A stretch of 64,000 nucleotides of DNA, taken from positions 186,001-250,000 of the forward strand of contig NZ_MSIG01000004.1 in the NCBI RefSeq assembly GCF_001927285.1. The letters are read 5' to 3'. The DNA comes from Mongoliimonas terrestris. GTDB taxonomy: Bacteria; Pseudomonadota; Alphaproteobacteria; Rhizobiales; Pleomorphomonadaceae. Below, one piece after another: positions 1 to 10,499 of the stretch (positions are counted from its first letter, which is position 1; each line of letters starts with the position of its first letter). The notes below the pieces were generated by a model. That model saw only the letters and a list, made by a program, of their open reading frames with translations. It was not told the DNA's origin and did no database searches. Made by a program: the position numbers and the translations under genes.

Positions 1-257
1 TTGAAGGTCACCACGTCGGCCTCAAGACCCTCCAGCACGGCGCGGGCCTGCTTGGACGAGCCGCCGTGCGACTGGTCGATGCTGACCGTGACGCCGGTCT
101 CGGCCTTGTGCTTCTCCACGAAGGCTTTGTTCACGGCGGCGAACAGTTCGCGCGAGATGTCGTAGGAGGCGTTGAGGAGCGAGGTGGGCGCCTCGGCCGC
201 GGCCGGGCCGGCCATCAGGCCGAGAACGGCCGCACCGACGAGAAGAAGACGGGACAT
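1..257 (-). CDS. sbp: sulfate ABC transporter substrate-binding protein, 5' part only
   Basis: This is the first 85 or so codons of a gene that runs off the left edge. The protein starts with a signal peptide ([20 protein letters not shown], cut near AAAEA). It then shows the hallmarks of periplasmic sulfate/thiosulfate-binding proteins: [13 protein letters not shown], then [20 protein letters not shown]. The SHGGS loop is part of the sulfate site in this family. It would deliver sulfate to a CysTWA-type permease, which would lie outside the window. On the minus strand it follows the sensor kinase gene by 180 nt, so it may share regulation with it. Sbp and CysP cannot be separated from this fragment. 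Confidence 0.85.
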   Translation of the reverse strand, partial: MSRLLLVGAAVLGLMAGPAAAEAPTSLLNASYDISRELFAAVNKAFVEKHKAETGVTVSIDQSHGGSSKQARAVLEGLEADVVTF

Positions 258-437
258 GGGATCGTCCTTCGATGGATGAGAGCGGGTCGCGCCGATCGGG
301 TGCGACGATGTCCCGGACCCTACCGGCCGTGGCGCCCGCCGCGAAGGCACCGGCTCGCGCCGTTGTTCGGCCGCGTAGAAAATCCTTCTCAGGAGCGGCC
401 GTTTGGCAGCGACGGGCGCGAGACGGCCCGGTTTCGA

Positions 438-1910
438 TCAGCCGTCCGGAGTTTTCTGTTCCGCCTCGGCGGGCGCCGCAGGCAGGTGCAGGCCGGCCAC
501 GAGGCCGCCGCCGGGGCGGTTCTCCAGTCCGATCCGCCCGCCGTGGGCGGCCGCCACCCGGTTGGCGATGGCAAGCCCGAGGCCGGACCCGCTGCCCTTC
601 GGTGCGGCGCCCCGCTCGAAGCGGAGCAGCACCCTTGCCATGTCGGCCTCCGGGATGCCCGGGCCGCGGTCGGCGACCAGCACCGCGAAGCCGGCGCCGC
701 TGCGGGCGACCGTCACGTCGATGCGGGCTTCGGCGGGGGCGTAGGCGAGCGCGTTGTCGACGAGATTGCGGATCGCCTCGCCGAGCGCCACCGGGTCGCC
801 GGCGATGACGGCGCCCTCCGCGTCCTCCGCCACGTCGAAGCGGATCGCCCGGTCGGCCGAGTAGGCGAGCGCGTCGTTGACGGCCGCCGCCGCCAGCCGG
901 TCGAGGCGCACCGGGGCGGCGCGACCGAGCATCAGCCGGTTGGCGACGGCGGCGTCGGCGAGGAGCTGGTTGGTGATGCGCGACGCCACCTCGGCGTTGC
1001 GGCGGATGCGCTCGGCCTGGTCGCGAAGGGCGGCCGGGTCGGTCTCGGCGGCGGCGACCTCGGCCATGGAGATCAGGCTGGCGAGCGGCGTTCGGATCTG
1101 GTGGGCGGCCTCGGCGAGGAAGTCGCGGTTGCGCTCCAGCGTGGTGCGCAGGCGCTCGACGAAGTGGTTGAGGGTCGCGACGAGGGGGGCGATCTCCGCC
1201 GGCACCCCCGGCAGGGCGAGGGGGCCGAGGTCGGTGCTGCCGCGCGCCTCCAGGCTCTGCTGGAGGGTCGCCACCGGCCGCAGCGCCTGGCGGATGGACA
1301 AGGGGATCATCACGATGGCGGCGACCCCGACGAGCACCAGCGGCACCATGGCGTAGGTGCGGATCTCCGCCGCCAGCGCCTGCCGGCTCTCGCGCGTCTC
1401 GGCCACGAGCACGGTGACGAAGCGCGGCATGCCGGCGACGGTGATCAGCCGGCGGCTCGCCGCGATGCGCACCGCAAAGCCCCGGTAGCTGCCGTTCACC
1501 GCCGTCATGTCGGCGCCGCGGGGAAAGCGGAGGTCGCCGACGGCAAGGTCCGGGTAGCCGGTGACCGTCACGTTCCGGTCGTCGTGCACCCGGTGGAAGA
1601 TGCGGTCCGCCTTGCCGATGGAGAGCATGGAGAAGGCGCTCGTCGGCACGTCCACCGTGATGGCGCCATCGGCGATCTGGATCGCGTCGGCGATGGAGAG
1701 CGCCGAGGCCATCAGAAGCCGGTCGTAGGCCTCGTCGGACGCCCGGTCGGCGAACCCCACCACGATGGCGGCGATCACCGCCAGGAAGGCCGCCACCGAC
1801 ACCGCGCCGCCGAGGGCGAGCCGGCGGGCGATGGAGTGGGCGCGCGGATGGCCGGGCGTGCCGGCCGGCGGCAGCGACGCGTCGTCGTTCCGGGCGGCCG
1901 TGTCAGTCAC
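438..1910 (-). CDS. TctE-like sensor histidine kinase
   Basis: A 490-residue membrane sensor kinase. One membrane segment lies at about 31-53, a periplasmic domain of about 130 residues follows, and a second segment lies at 187-205. The HisKA helix carries AHQIRTPLASL with the phosphoaccepting His at about 270. The ATPase domain has the N box NLVDNALAYAP and the G boxes DRGPGIPE and GSGLGLAIAN. The layout matches the TctE/2CSK_N group that senses carboxylates or related small molecules. The GTG start overlaps the end of the response regulator gene by 8 nt, so the two are translationally coupled. The ligand is unknown. The next gene on the same strand encodes a sulfate-binding protein. Confidence 0.88.
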   Translation of the reverse strand: MTDTAARNDDASLPPAGTPGHPRAHSIARRLALGGAVSVAAFLAVIAAIVVGFADRASDEAYDRLLMASALSIADAIQIADGAITVDVPTSAFSMLSIGKADRIFHRVHDDRNVTVTGYPDLAVGDLRFPRGADMTAVNGSYRGFAVRIAASRRLITVAGMPRFVTVLVAETRESRQALAAEIRTYAMVPLVLVGVAAIVMIPLSIRQALRPVATLQQSLEARGSTDLGPLALPGVPAEIAPLVATLNHFVERLRTTLERNRDFLAEAAHQIRTPLASLISMAEVAAAETDPAALRDQAERIRRNAEVASRITNQLLADAAVANRLMLGRAAPVRLDRLAAAAVNDALAYSADRAIRFDVAEDAEGAVIAGDPVALGEAIRNLVDNALAYAPAEARIDVTVARSGAGFAVLVADRGPGIPEADMARVLLRFERGAAPKGSGSGLGLAIANRVAAAHGGRIGLENRPGGGLVAGLHLPAAPAEAEQKTPDG

Positions 1911-2574
1911 GGCGGACCTCGCCCACGTAGCCGAGGCCGCGGATGGTGCGGATCTCGAAGCTCGATCCCTCCAGCTTGCGCCGGAGCCGCGAGATGGAGA
2001 GCTCCACCGCGTTGAGGCCCGCGTCCCCGTCCAGGCTGAACAGTTGGTCGAAGATCTGCTCCTTGGAGAGCACCCGGCCGCGGCCGATGATGAAATACTC
2101 CAGGAGCCGGTACTCCCGGGCGGACAGCTCCACCGGGCGCGCGTCCACGGTGATCCGCCGGGCGCCGGCGTCGAACGCCAGGTTGCCGAGCGTGAGGGTG
2201 CCGCTGCCGAGCCCGTGGCGGCGGCGCTGCAGGGCGGCGAGACGGGCGTCGAGTTCGCGAAGATCGAAGGGTTTGACCAGGTAGTCGTCGGCGCCGAGGT
2301 CGAAGTGGCGCAGCTTGTCCTCCACGTCGCCGCGGGCGGTGAGGATGACGACCGGCAGCGTGCGGTCGCCCGCCCGCACCTTGACGAGGAGGTCGGTGCC
2401 GCTGGCGCCGGGAAGGTTGAGGTCGAGGAGCACCGCGTCGTAGGGCGTCGCGGCCAGGAGGTGCCCGCCGTCGGTGCCGTCGCGGACCCAGTCGACCGCG
2501 TGTCCGCCGCGGCTGAGGTGCCGTTCGACCGCGTGGCCAAGGTCCTCGGCGTCTTCCACCAGGAGTATGCGCAT
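1903..2574 (-). CDS. OmpR/TctD-family response regulator
   Basis: A 223-residue DNA-binding response regulator. The receiver domain (1-115) has the acidic pair E7/D8, the phosphoacceptor D51 in LLDLNLPGASG, and the switch Lys in DDYLVKPF. The C-terminal winged helix (about 125-220) ends in RTIRGLGYVGEV, typical of OmpR proteins. The frame stays open further upstream, but the first codon in front of the receiver core is the ATG at 2574 (MRILLVEDAEDLG). It is the partner of the overlapping kinase and most resembles TctD. Its target genes cannot be read from the sequence. Confidence 0.9.
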   Translation of the reverse strand: MRILLVEDAEDLGHAVERHLSRGGHAVDWVRDGTDGGHLLAATPYDAVLLDLNLPGASGTDLLVKVRAGDRTLPVVILTARGDVEDKLRHFDLGADDYLVKPFDLRELDARLAALQRRRHGLGSGTLTLGNLAFDAGARRITVDARPVELSAREYRLLEYFIIGRGRVLSKEQIFDQLFSLDGDAGLNAVELSISRLRRKLEGSSFEIRTIRGLGYVGEVRRD

Positions 2575-2804
2575 GCCCGTCGTTTCCCAGCGCCGCGCCC
2601 CGACGACCTTGCGGCGCTTCGGGCGGCGGAGTTCGTCGACTGTGGCGGGCCTGGACCGGAAGGGCAAGCGCACCGTGGCAACCCGCCGTTCACCGGGAAC
2701 CGGTCCGCCCGTCCCTCATTATGCTCCATGCGCTTTTGATCCGGTCCGACATTCGGGTATAAGGGCGCGTCCGCAACGACCGGGTCGAGGACCTACGCAT
2801 TCCC

Positions 2805-3452
2805 GTGCCTTTCGGCGAACCGCCTCCTGTGACCGATCCGACGCGTCCCGCGTCGGCTTCCACCCTCCTCAACGACTTCGCCGCCACATGGGCTTCGGAC
2901 CGGGTCCGGCTCGCCGACATCGTGGACATGCTGGGTGATCGGGTCTACGGCCTGATGCTCCTGATCTTCGCGATCCCGAGCGCCATCCCGAACCCGGTGC
3001 CGGGCATCACCGCCATCCTGGGCTTGCCGCTCGTCATCGTGGCGGCGCAGCAGGTGATGGGGCGCCCGCGCCCGTGGTTCCCGGCGGTGCTCGGCAACCG
3101 GTCGATCGCCACCGCCGACTTCCGGCGCTTCGTGGTGCAGGCCGATCCCTGGCTGAAGCGGGTGGAGCGGCTGCTCCGGCCGCGCTTCAGGGCTCTGGTC
3201 AGCTCGTTCGGCGAGCGCATCCTGGCGGCGATCGCGCTTCTGATGGCGGTGATCCTCACCCTGCCCATTCCCCTCGCCAATCTCTTGCCGGCCGTTTCGA
3301 TCTGCTTCATCGCGCTGGCCATGATCGAGTACGATGGCCTGATGGCAGGCGTCGGCATCGCGGTGGCGGTGGGGAGCGTCGTGATCGCCTCCAGCGTGGT
3401 CTATGGTTTCGTGAAGATCGGCATATTCCTCATCCAGAACGCGCTGGCGTGA
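2805..3452 (+). CDS. exopolysaccharide synthesis protein, ExoD family
   Basis: A 215-residue inner-membrane protein with the ExoD family pattern. An N-terminal soluble helix (LLNDFAATWASDRVRLADIV) is followed by GLMLLIFAIPSAIPNPVPG, the signature Pro-rich membrane hairpin. Further hydrophobic segments lie at about 140-165 and 170-205. ExoD was found in Sinorhizobium meliloti through exopolysaccharide and alkali-tolerance phenotypes, and its molecular role is not settled. The start is taken as the GTG at 2805. A second GTG at 2829 would remove eight residues. The next gene begins within 10 nt, so the two probably form an operon. Confidence 0.82.
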   Translation: MPFGEPPPVTDPTRPASASTLLNDFAATWASDRVRLADIVDMLGDRVYGLMLLIFAIPSAIPNPVPGITAILGLPLVIVAAQQVMGRPRPWFPAVLGNRSIATADFRRFVVQADPWLKRVERLLRPRFRALVSSFGERILAAIALLMAVILTLPIPLANLLPAVSICFIALAMIEYDGLMAGVGIAVAVGSVVIASSVVYGFVKIGIFLIQNALA

Positions 3453-3460
3453 ACGGAACA

Positions 3461-4789
3461 ATGATGTCCTACCTGTTCGAGATCGGTATCGTGGTCGTCC
3501 TGGTGGTGCTGAACGGCTGCTTCGCCATGTCGGAGCTGGCCGTCGTCTCCTCCCGGCGCACACGCCTGGAAGCGCTGGCGAACCAGGGCAGCAAGGGTGC
3601 GCAGACGGCGCTCCGGCTCGCCTCCAACCCCGGCCGCTTCCTGTCCTCGGTGCAGATCGGCATCACTCTCATCGGCATCCTGGCCGGCGCCTACTCGGGC
3701 GCGACGCTGGCCGAGCCGCTGGGCGTCTGGCTTGCCGAGCAGGGCCTCTCGGCCTCGGCCGCGAGCGCGCTCTCCATTGCCATCGTGGTCGGCTCGATCA
3801 CCTACGCGTCGCTCATCATCGGCGAGCTTGTGCCGAAGCAGATCGCCCTCTCCGACCCGGAGCGGGTGGCCTCCCTGGTGGCCGGGCCGATGGCGGTGGT
3901 CGCCGTCGCGGCGTCGCCGGTGGTGTGGGTGCTGGAGATCTCCTCCAAGCTGGTGTTGGCGCTCCTTCGGCTGAAGGGCGCGTCCGAGCAGACGGTGACC
4001 GAGGAGGAGATCCGCGCGGTGATCGCGGAAGGCACCAAGACGGGCATCCTGGAGCCGGAGGAGAAGGAACTGATGGCCGGCGTGATGCGGTTCTCCGACC
4101 GCTCCATCCGGGCCATCATGACGCCCCGGCGCGACGTGGTCGCCCTCGACCTCGACTGGGAGAACGACCGGGTGATCGAGGTGCTGACCGGCTCCACCCA
4201 CTCGCGCTACCCGGTCTACCGGGGCGAGATCGACACGGTGGAGGGCATCGTGCAGGCCAAGGACCTTCTCGACAGCCATCTGTCGGGGGAGGGGATCGAC
4301 CTGGAGAAGGCCATGAAGGCCGTCGAGGTGGTGCCGGATTCCGCGCCCGCCCTCAGCGTGCTGGAGCTGTTGCGCCGGGCGCCGGTGCACATGGCCATCG
4401 TGGTGGACGAGTATGGCTCGGTGGAGGGCATCGTCACCGCCGCCGACATCCTGGAGGCGATCGTCGGCAGCCTTGCGGCCGACGAGGACGAGGAGCCGAG
4501 CGCCATCGTGCGGCGCGCCGACGGCTCGTGGCTGGTGGACGCGGACCTGCCGGTCGATCTCGTCGCCGACAAGCTCTCCTGTCAGGCCCTCGACGACCCG
4601 GACCGGGACTACGAGACCCTGGCGGGCTTCGTGCTCTCGGTCTCCAAGGCGATCCCGAGCACGGGCGACATCCTGTCCTGGGACGGCTGGACCTTCGAGA
4701 TCGTCGACATGGACGGCCGGCGCATCGACAAGGTGCTGATGACCGCGCCGCCGCCGGATCCGGCCAACGACCCGCGCGCCGTCAGTTGA
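3461..4789 (+). CDS. CorC/HlyC-family membrane protein (DUF21, CBS pair)
   Basis: A 442-residue protein. The N-terminal DUF21 domain (CNNM) has about four membrane helices in residues 1-170 and contains GELVPKQIAL. A CBS pair (about 200-325) shows MTPRRDVVAL and the DEYGSVEGIVTAADILEAIVG motif. A C-terminal CorC_HlyC domain (about 340-425) contains DADLPVDLV and ETLAGFVL. Members are linked to magnesium or cobalt export and are often misnamed hemolysins. The ATG at 3461 is used. An in-frame GTG at 3449 overlaps the stop of the ExoD gene and would couple the two genes. Confidence 0.88.
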   Translation: MMSYLFEIGIVVVLVVLNGCFAMSELAVVSSRRTRLEALANQGSKGAQTALRLASNPGRFLSSVQIGITLIGILAGAYSGATLAEPLGVWLAEQGLSASAASALSIAIVVGSITYASLIIGELVPKQIALSDPERVASLVAGPMAVVAVAASPVVWVLEISSKLVLALLRLKGASEQTVTEEEIRAVIAEGTKTGILEPEEKELMAGVMRFSDRSIRAIMTPRRDVVALDLDWENDRVIEVLTGSTHSRYPVYRGEIDTVEGIVQAKDLLDSHLSGEGIDLEKAMKAVEVVPDSAPALSVLELLRRAPVHMAIVVDEYGSVEGIVTAADILEAIVGSLAADEDEEPSAIVRRADGSWLVDADLPVDLVADKLSCQALDDPDRDYETLAGFVLSVSKAIPSTGDILSWDGWTFEIVDMDGRRIDKVLMTAPPPDPANDPRAVS

Positions 4790-4836
4790 GGCCGCGCAGG
4801 GTCCGTTCGGCGGGTCAGGACCTCACGTGGTCGGTC

Positions 4837-5349
4837 TCAGTCCTCGCCGCCGTTCTCGTCGGGCGGCAGGGTGGCGCGGCCGACGAGGGCCGTCACCAGC
4901 GAGACGGACAGCTCGATCATCAGGTCGATCCGCTCGGTGCCGAACCGCTCCGCGATGCTGTCGTAGACCTCGCCGGTGGCGGGCTCCAGCGCCTTCATGG
5001 TCTTCCGGCCCCGGTCCGTGATCGACACCAGGGTGCGGCGGAGATCGTCGATCTGGGAGCGGCGGCTGATGTAGCCGCGCATCTCCAGGTCCTTGATGAT
5101 GCGCGACAGCGACGAGGCGCGCAGGCACGTGGCCGCCGCAAGGTCGGACGCGGCGAGCTCGGTGGTGGTCTGCAGCTGGCTGAGAACGCGCCACTGCTGC
5201 TCGGTCAGACCGTGCTGGCGCAGGGCGGGCCGTAGCTGGCGCATCACCGCTTCCCGGGCACGCAGCAGAGCCGTGACGAGGCTGGGCCGGTCGGTCGGCG
5301 CGGCGACGGTTGCGGTCGAGTTGGTCTCGGACTCGTATTTTGTATGCAC
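4837..5349 (-). CDS. MarR-family transcriptional regulator (HpaR-like)
   Basis: A 170-residue winged-helix regulator. The core reads GLTEQQWRVLSQLQ, then a recognition helix around CLRASSLSRIIKDLE and the wing RRSQIDDLRRTLVSITDRG. This pattern is that of the HpaR/HpcR subgroup, which represses aromatic-degradation genes, but no such genes lie nearby. About 20 polar residues precede the domain. It is transcribed away from the zinc operon, and the 517 nt between them holds no gene. The real ligand and target are unknown. Confidence 0.85.
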   Translation of the reverse strand: MHTKYESETNSTATVAAPTDRPSLVTALLRAREAVMRQLRPALRQHGLTEQQWRVLSQLQTTTELAASDLAAATCLRASSLSRIIKDLEMRGYISRRSQIDDLRRTLVSITDRGRKTMKALEPATGEVYDSIAERFGTERIDLMIELSVSLVTALVGRATLPPDENGGED

Positions 5350-5774
5350 TTTACGTCCGGGGTCTTGAAGAAGGCGGGGAAGGGGCGGAAGCGGAGACGG
5401 TCACACGGGTGCGGAGGCAACCTCGATCGCGCGCGTAGTTTCCGAATATGCAGATTAAATACGACAAATAAATCTCCCTGTCGATGCAGTCGCTTCGCGC
5501 CACGTCCGCATGCTTGACCAAGCCTTTTCGGCAACCCCGGACCCGCCTGAATGGCCGACAAGGGTATGGCCACGCCGTGCGGTCCCGGCGTCAAAGCGGC
5601 GGAAACGAGCCTGTCTCGGGAGAACGACCGACACGCGCCTTCATTCCAGTCCTAACCAAAGATACGACAAAATGGAATCAGCAACTGACCCGAGAGGGAT
5701 TCGACAATAGGGGCAGGAGGCGGCCGCAAGAGACGCGTGGCGTCGTCTTGGGCCGTGCGTCGATTCGCTGTTCT

Positions 5775-5787
5775 GTTGACCGTCAAC
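5775..5787. promoter_or_regulatory. perfect inverted repeat abutting the Zur-like box
   Basis: GTTGAC-C-GTCAAC, six-base arms around one base, lies directly before the Zur-like box. It could be a second operator or contain a -35 element (TTGACC). Function is inferred from position only. Confidence 0.4.
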
Positions 5788-5802
5788 TGTTATAGTGTTA
5801 CA
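5788..5802 (+). promoter_or_regulatory. candidate Zur operator of the zinc operon
   Basis: TGTTATA-G-TGTTACA is an imperfect 7-1-7 palindrome (five of seven pairs match) close to the TGTTATA-N-TATAACA type of Zur boxes known in alphaproteobacteria. It lies 65 nt before the chosen start of the first zinc-operon gene. Zinc-dependent repression is inferred from the genes it precedes. Confidence 0.5.
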
Positions 5803-5866
5803 TCCACTGCCGACCGAAGACGGCATGGCGGCCCCTTTTGGTGGCACCTGCGACGGGACGGATGGG

Positions 5867-6271
5867 ATGACAGTGGACGTGTTCGATCGCCAGGGTGACG
5901 CCCCTGTTCCACCTGACGGCGTTCGCCACCCGCCCGGCGGCGCGCGGGCCGAGGGCGGGCCCGCGCGCGCCACGGCAGGCCACGACCACGATCATGGGCA
6001 CGGCCAGGGGAACGGTCATGACCATGCTCATGGCCACGACCATGGACAGGGTCACGACCATCGCCAGCCGCTCGGTGAAGCGATCGCGTCCATCGGCGGT
6101 CCGCTCGGGACGCTTCGGGCGCTGCCCGGCGGGCTTGGCCTGGGCGGGGGCGAAACCCGCACGGTCCGCATCGCGCCGTCGCTCCTGCGGTTCGGGCTCG
6201 GCCAGCGCCTCGCCATCGCGGCGGTGACCGTCGCGGCGCTCTGGGGCGCCACCTTAGCGGTCATCGGGTGA
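5867..6271 (+). CDS. His-rich small membrane protein of the zinc-uptake operon
   Basis: A 134-residue protein of no family I recognise. Residues 39-65 are packed with His and Asp (for example HDHDHGHGQGNGHDHAHGHD), a pattern that binds Zn or related metals. The rest of the middle is Gly-rich. The last 20 or so residues (QRLAIAAVTVAALWGATLAV) form one membrane helix at the very C-terminus. The start at 5867 is preceded by GGGACGGATGGG. An ATG at 5825 would add 14 residues. Its stop overlaps the GTG of znuC (GTGA), so it is the first gene of the operon. A role as a zinc buffer or chaperone on the membrane is inferred. Confidence 0.7.
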   Translation: MTVDVFDRQGDAPVPPDGVRHPPGGARAEGGPARATAGHDHDHGHGQGNGHDHAHGHDHGQGHDHRQPLGEAIASIGGPLGTLRALPGGLGLGGGETRTVRIAPSLLRFGLGQRLAIAAVTVAALWGATLAVIG

Positions 6272-7112
6272 ACGCCATGCTGAACCGTCTTGGCGCCGCT
6301 CCCGGGGCCGTCCACGCCGCCGCGGTGCGCTTCCGCAACGCCACCGTCGGCTACGACCGGCATCCGGCCGTGCACCACGTGGACGGCGACATCGAGCCCG
6401 GCAGCCTGGTGGCGGTGATCGGCCCGAACGGCGCCGGCAAGTCGACGCTCCTGAAGGCGGTGGCGGGGCTTATCCAGCCGATCGACGGGGAGGTCCGCGT
6501 GGAGGGCTGCCCGCGCCGGCGGATCGCCTATCTGCCGCAGCAGTCGGAGATCGACCGCAGCTTTCCCATCCCGGTGTTCGACTTCGTCGCCATGGGGCTC
6601 TGGCGCACGGTGGGCCTGTTCGGCGCGTTCCGCCGGCCGTCGGACGTGCGGGTCGCCGAGGCGCTCGGCGCCGTGGGGCTCGCCGGCTTCGAGCGGCGCA
6701 CGCTCGACACCCTCTCGGGCGGCCAGATGCAGCGGGTGCTGTTCGCCCGCCTGATGCTGCAGGACAGCCCGCTCATCCTCCTCGACGAGCCGTTCACCGC
6801 CCTCGACGACAGCACCGCCGAGGCGCTGCTCGACCTCGTCCTCCGCTGGCAGGCGGAGGGCCGGACAGTGCTGACCGTGCTCCACGATCTCGGCCAGGTG
6901 CGCGCCGCCTTCCCGACCGTGATGCTGATCGCCCGCCGCGTGGTGGCCTTCGGGCCGACCGACACCGTTCTGACCCCCGCCGCCCTCAGGACCGCCCGCC
7001 AGATGACGGAGGCCTGGGACGACGACGCGCCGGTCTGCCGGCACGATGGGCCGGACCATAGGCACGCCGCGCCGGGCCACGGGCACGCCGCGCACCGGCA
7101 CGAGGCCGCACC

Positions 7113-7116
<4 letters not shown>
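6268..7116 (+). CDS. znuC: zinc/manganese ABC transporter ATP-binding protein (ZnuC-like)
   Basis: A 282-residue ABC ATPase with Walker A GPNGAGKST (52-60), the Q-loop region YLPQQSEIDRSFPI, signature LSGGQMQRV, and Walker B LILLDEP followed by HDL for the switch His. It energises uptake of a divalent metal with the permease and binding protein that follow. The last 25 residues are His-rich (RHDGPDHRHAAPGHGHAAH), an extension that favours zinc over manganese. GTG start and GTGA overlaps on both sides show tight coupling with the His-rich gene upstream and znuB downstream. Confidence 0.9.
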
Positions 7117-9039
<1,923 letters not shown>

Positions 9040-9056
9040 TCCATCGACGGAAAAGA

Positions 9057-9083
9057 GTGGCCCGGCCCGCGCGGCCGGGCCAC
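9057..9083 (+). terminator. hairpin terminator after znuA
   Basis: A perfect 11-bp stem (GTGGCCCGGCC with GGCCGGGCCAC) around a 5-base loop starts 18 nt after the znuA stop. No T run follows, so it is a weak intrinsic terminator or an mRNA 3' end stabiliser. Confidence 0.6.
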
Positions 9084-9156
9084 TGCACGGTCGTTCTCGC
9101 GGATCCGCCCGCGCCGGCGATGACCGCCGCACGCGCCTGTCGGGCCTGTCGTTGCC

Positions 9157-10293
9157 TCAGGCGTCCTGGCGCACGTCGGCCGGGGCCGTGGGTTCGCTGG
9201 CGCGGTCGTGGCGCTCGGCCGGCGGACGGCCCTGGCCCACGGCGGCACGGAAGCGGCGGATGCGGTCGGCGATCTCGTCGATCCGGCCGGACCAGTCAGC
9301 CTGGGGGGCGGCGGCGCCGATGTCCAACGGGGAGGTCGCGGCCGGGAAGGCCGCCGCGGGGGACTGGCCCGAGCCGTCGTTCCGGTCCGGCGCGATGCCG
9401 TCCTCCAGAACCACGTCCATCCGGGTCGGGTGCGACAGCGTCAGGCTGTCGGCGCTTGCCTCCACCAGCGGTTCCTGCACGGCCGGGGCGTCGTCGGCTG
9501 GCAGCGGCTCGGCAGGCGCCGGCATGGCGATCGGCGGCGTCGGCGCGGCGACGGGTGGCGGCACGGAGGCCGCGAAGGGCGACCGCAATCCGGCAAGGCT
9601 GACGGGCGTGTCCATCGCCTGGGGTGCGCGCCGGGCAAGCGACGGAAACGGGTCCGGCGCGGGGGCCGGTTCCGGCGCCGGGTCGACCTCCACATAGTCC
9701 ACGTCGGTGACGAGGTCGTCGTCGTCGCGGGGCTTGGGTCTCGACGCGGTGGCAGTCTTGGAGCCGGGGCCATAGGACCGTGCGCCGAGTTGATCGCGGA
9801 GCGCGAACAGCGCCTCCTCGGCCTCCAGGCTCTGGATCTCGGCCGCGCGGGCCCGTTCGGCAAGCGCGGCGAAGCGCCGTTCCAGGTCGCGCCGCTCCAC
9901 CGTCAGGCGGGCGATCGCCTCGTCCCGGTCGAGCAGCCGGTCACGGGTGGCTGTGAGCCTCTCTTCCATCTCCCGGAGCGCTTCGGCGAGCGACTGCACC
10001 TCGGCACGCGCGGCGGAGAGCTGCAGTCCGTCCTCGGCGCGCGCCATCCGCTCCTCGGTCAGCCGGTCGCCGAGATAGGCGTTCTCCACCTCCACCCGGG
10101 CGGTGCGGGCGGCGAACACGGCGCGCACGCCATCCTTGGCGGCGGCGATCTCGTTCAGCGACCGCGGCAGCCGGGCCTCCGCGTCCCGCCGGGCCAGCCG
10201 GGCGGCGCGCCGGGTGAAGGCCGGAAAGACCAGGAGGGCGAGGAGCCCGGCCGACAGAGCACCGAGGGTGAAGACGAGGGCGCTTTCGATCAC
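9157..10293 (-). CDS. membrane-anchored coiled-coil protein, unknown function
   Basis: A 378-residue protein. One N-terminal helix (ALVFTLGALSAGLLALLVFP, about 5-24) would anchor it in the inner membrane. Residues 30-170 are rich in Ala, Glu, Arg and Leu with heptad spacing, predicting a long coiled coil. Residues 180-330 are Pro/Ala/Asp-rich and probably disordered. A short conserved-looking helix (ADWSGRIDEIADRIRRFRAAV) lies near 335-355. I do not recognise a named family. The architecture recalls envelope scaffold proteins, but that is only resemblance. It stands alone, converging on the zinc operon. Confidence 0.75.
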   Translation of the reverse strand: MIESALVFTLGALSAGLLALLVFPAFTRRAARLARRDAEARLPRSLNEIAAAKDGVRAVFAARTARVEVENAYLGDRLTEERMARAEDGLQLSAARAEVQSLAEALREMEERLTATRDRLLDRDEAIARLTVERRDLERRFAALAERARAAEIQSLEAEEALFALRDQLGARSYGPGSKTATASRPKPRDDDDLVTDVDYVEVDPAPEPAPAPDPFPSLARRAPQAMDTPVSLAGLRSPFAASVPPPVAAPTPPIAMPAPAEPLPADDAPAVQEPLVEASADSLTLSHPTRMDVVLEDGIAPDRNDGSGQSPAAAFPAATSPLDIGAAAPQADWSGRIDEIADRIRRFRAAVGQGRPPAERHDRASEPTAPADVRQDA

Positions 10294-10499
10294 ATCGGAT
10301 CCGAAGAAGACGAATGCCGGGTCGGCGGGGACCGGGGTCGACGAAACGCCGGCCCTTCGGACGATGCACCATAACGGCGGACGGGAAAAGGATCCTTAAA
10401 CCAAGCTCGACCGGGCGCCGGCGCAGGGGGCCGTCGCGCGCGTGACGATCGGGGGCGTTCGACCGTCACAGGCTGGCTTCGAGAGGCCCGCGCCGGCCG

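Larger units (their letters stand above)
5350..5866. other. intergenic region between marR-type gene and zinc operon
   Basis: 517 nt with no convincing gene. It is richer in A and T than its surroundings around 5430-5480 and 5650-5700. It must hold the promoters of the divergently transcribed MarR gene and zinc operon. Short open frames exist here but have no family resemblance and no good ribosome-binding sites. The recognisable elements are a 13-bp inverted repeat at 5775 and a Zur-like box at 5788. Confidence 0.7.

Noticed and set aside
5484..5795. Possible small gene of 103 codons before the zinc operon
   Set aside because: No ribosome-binding site, no hydrophobic or conserved segments, and it would run through the inverted repeat and Zur-like box.
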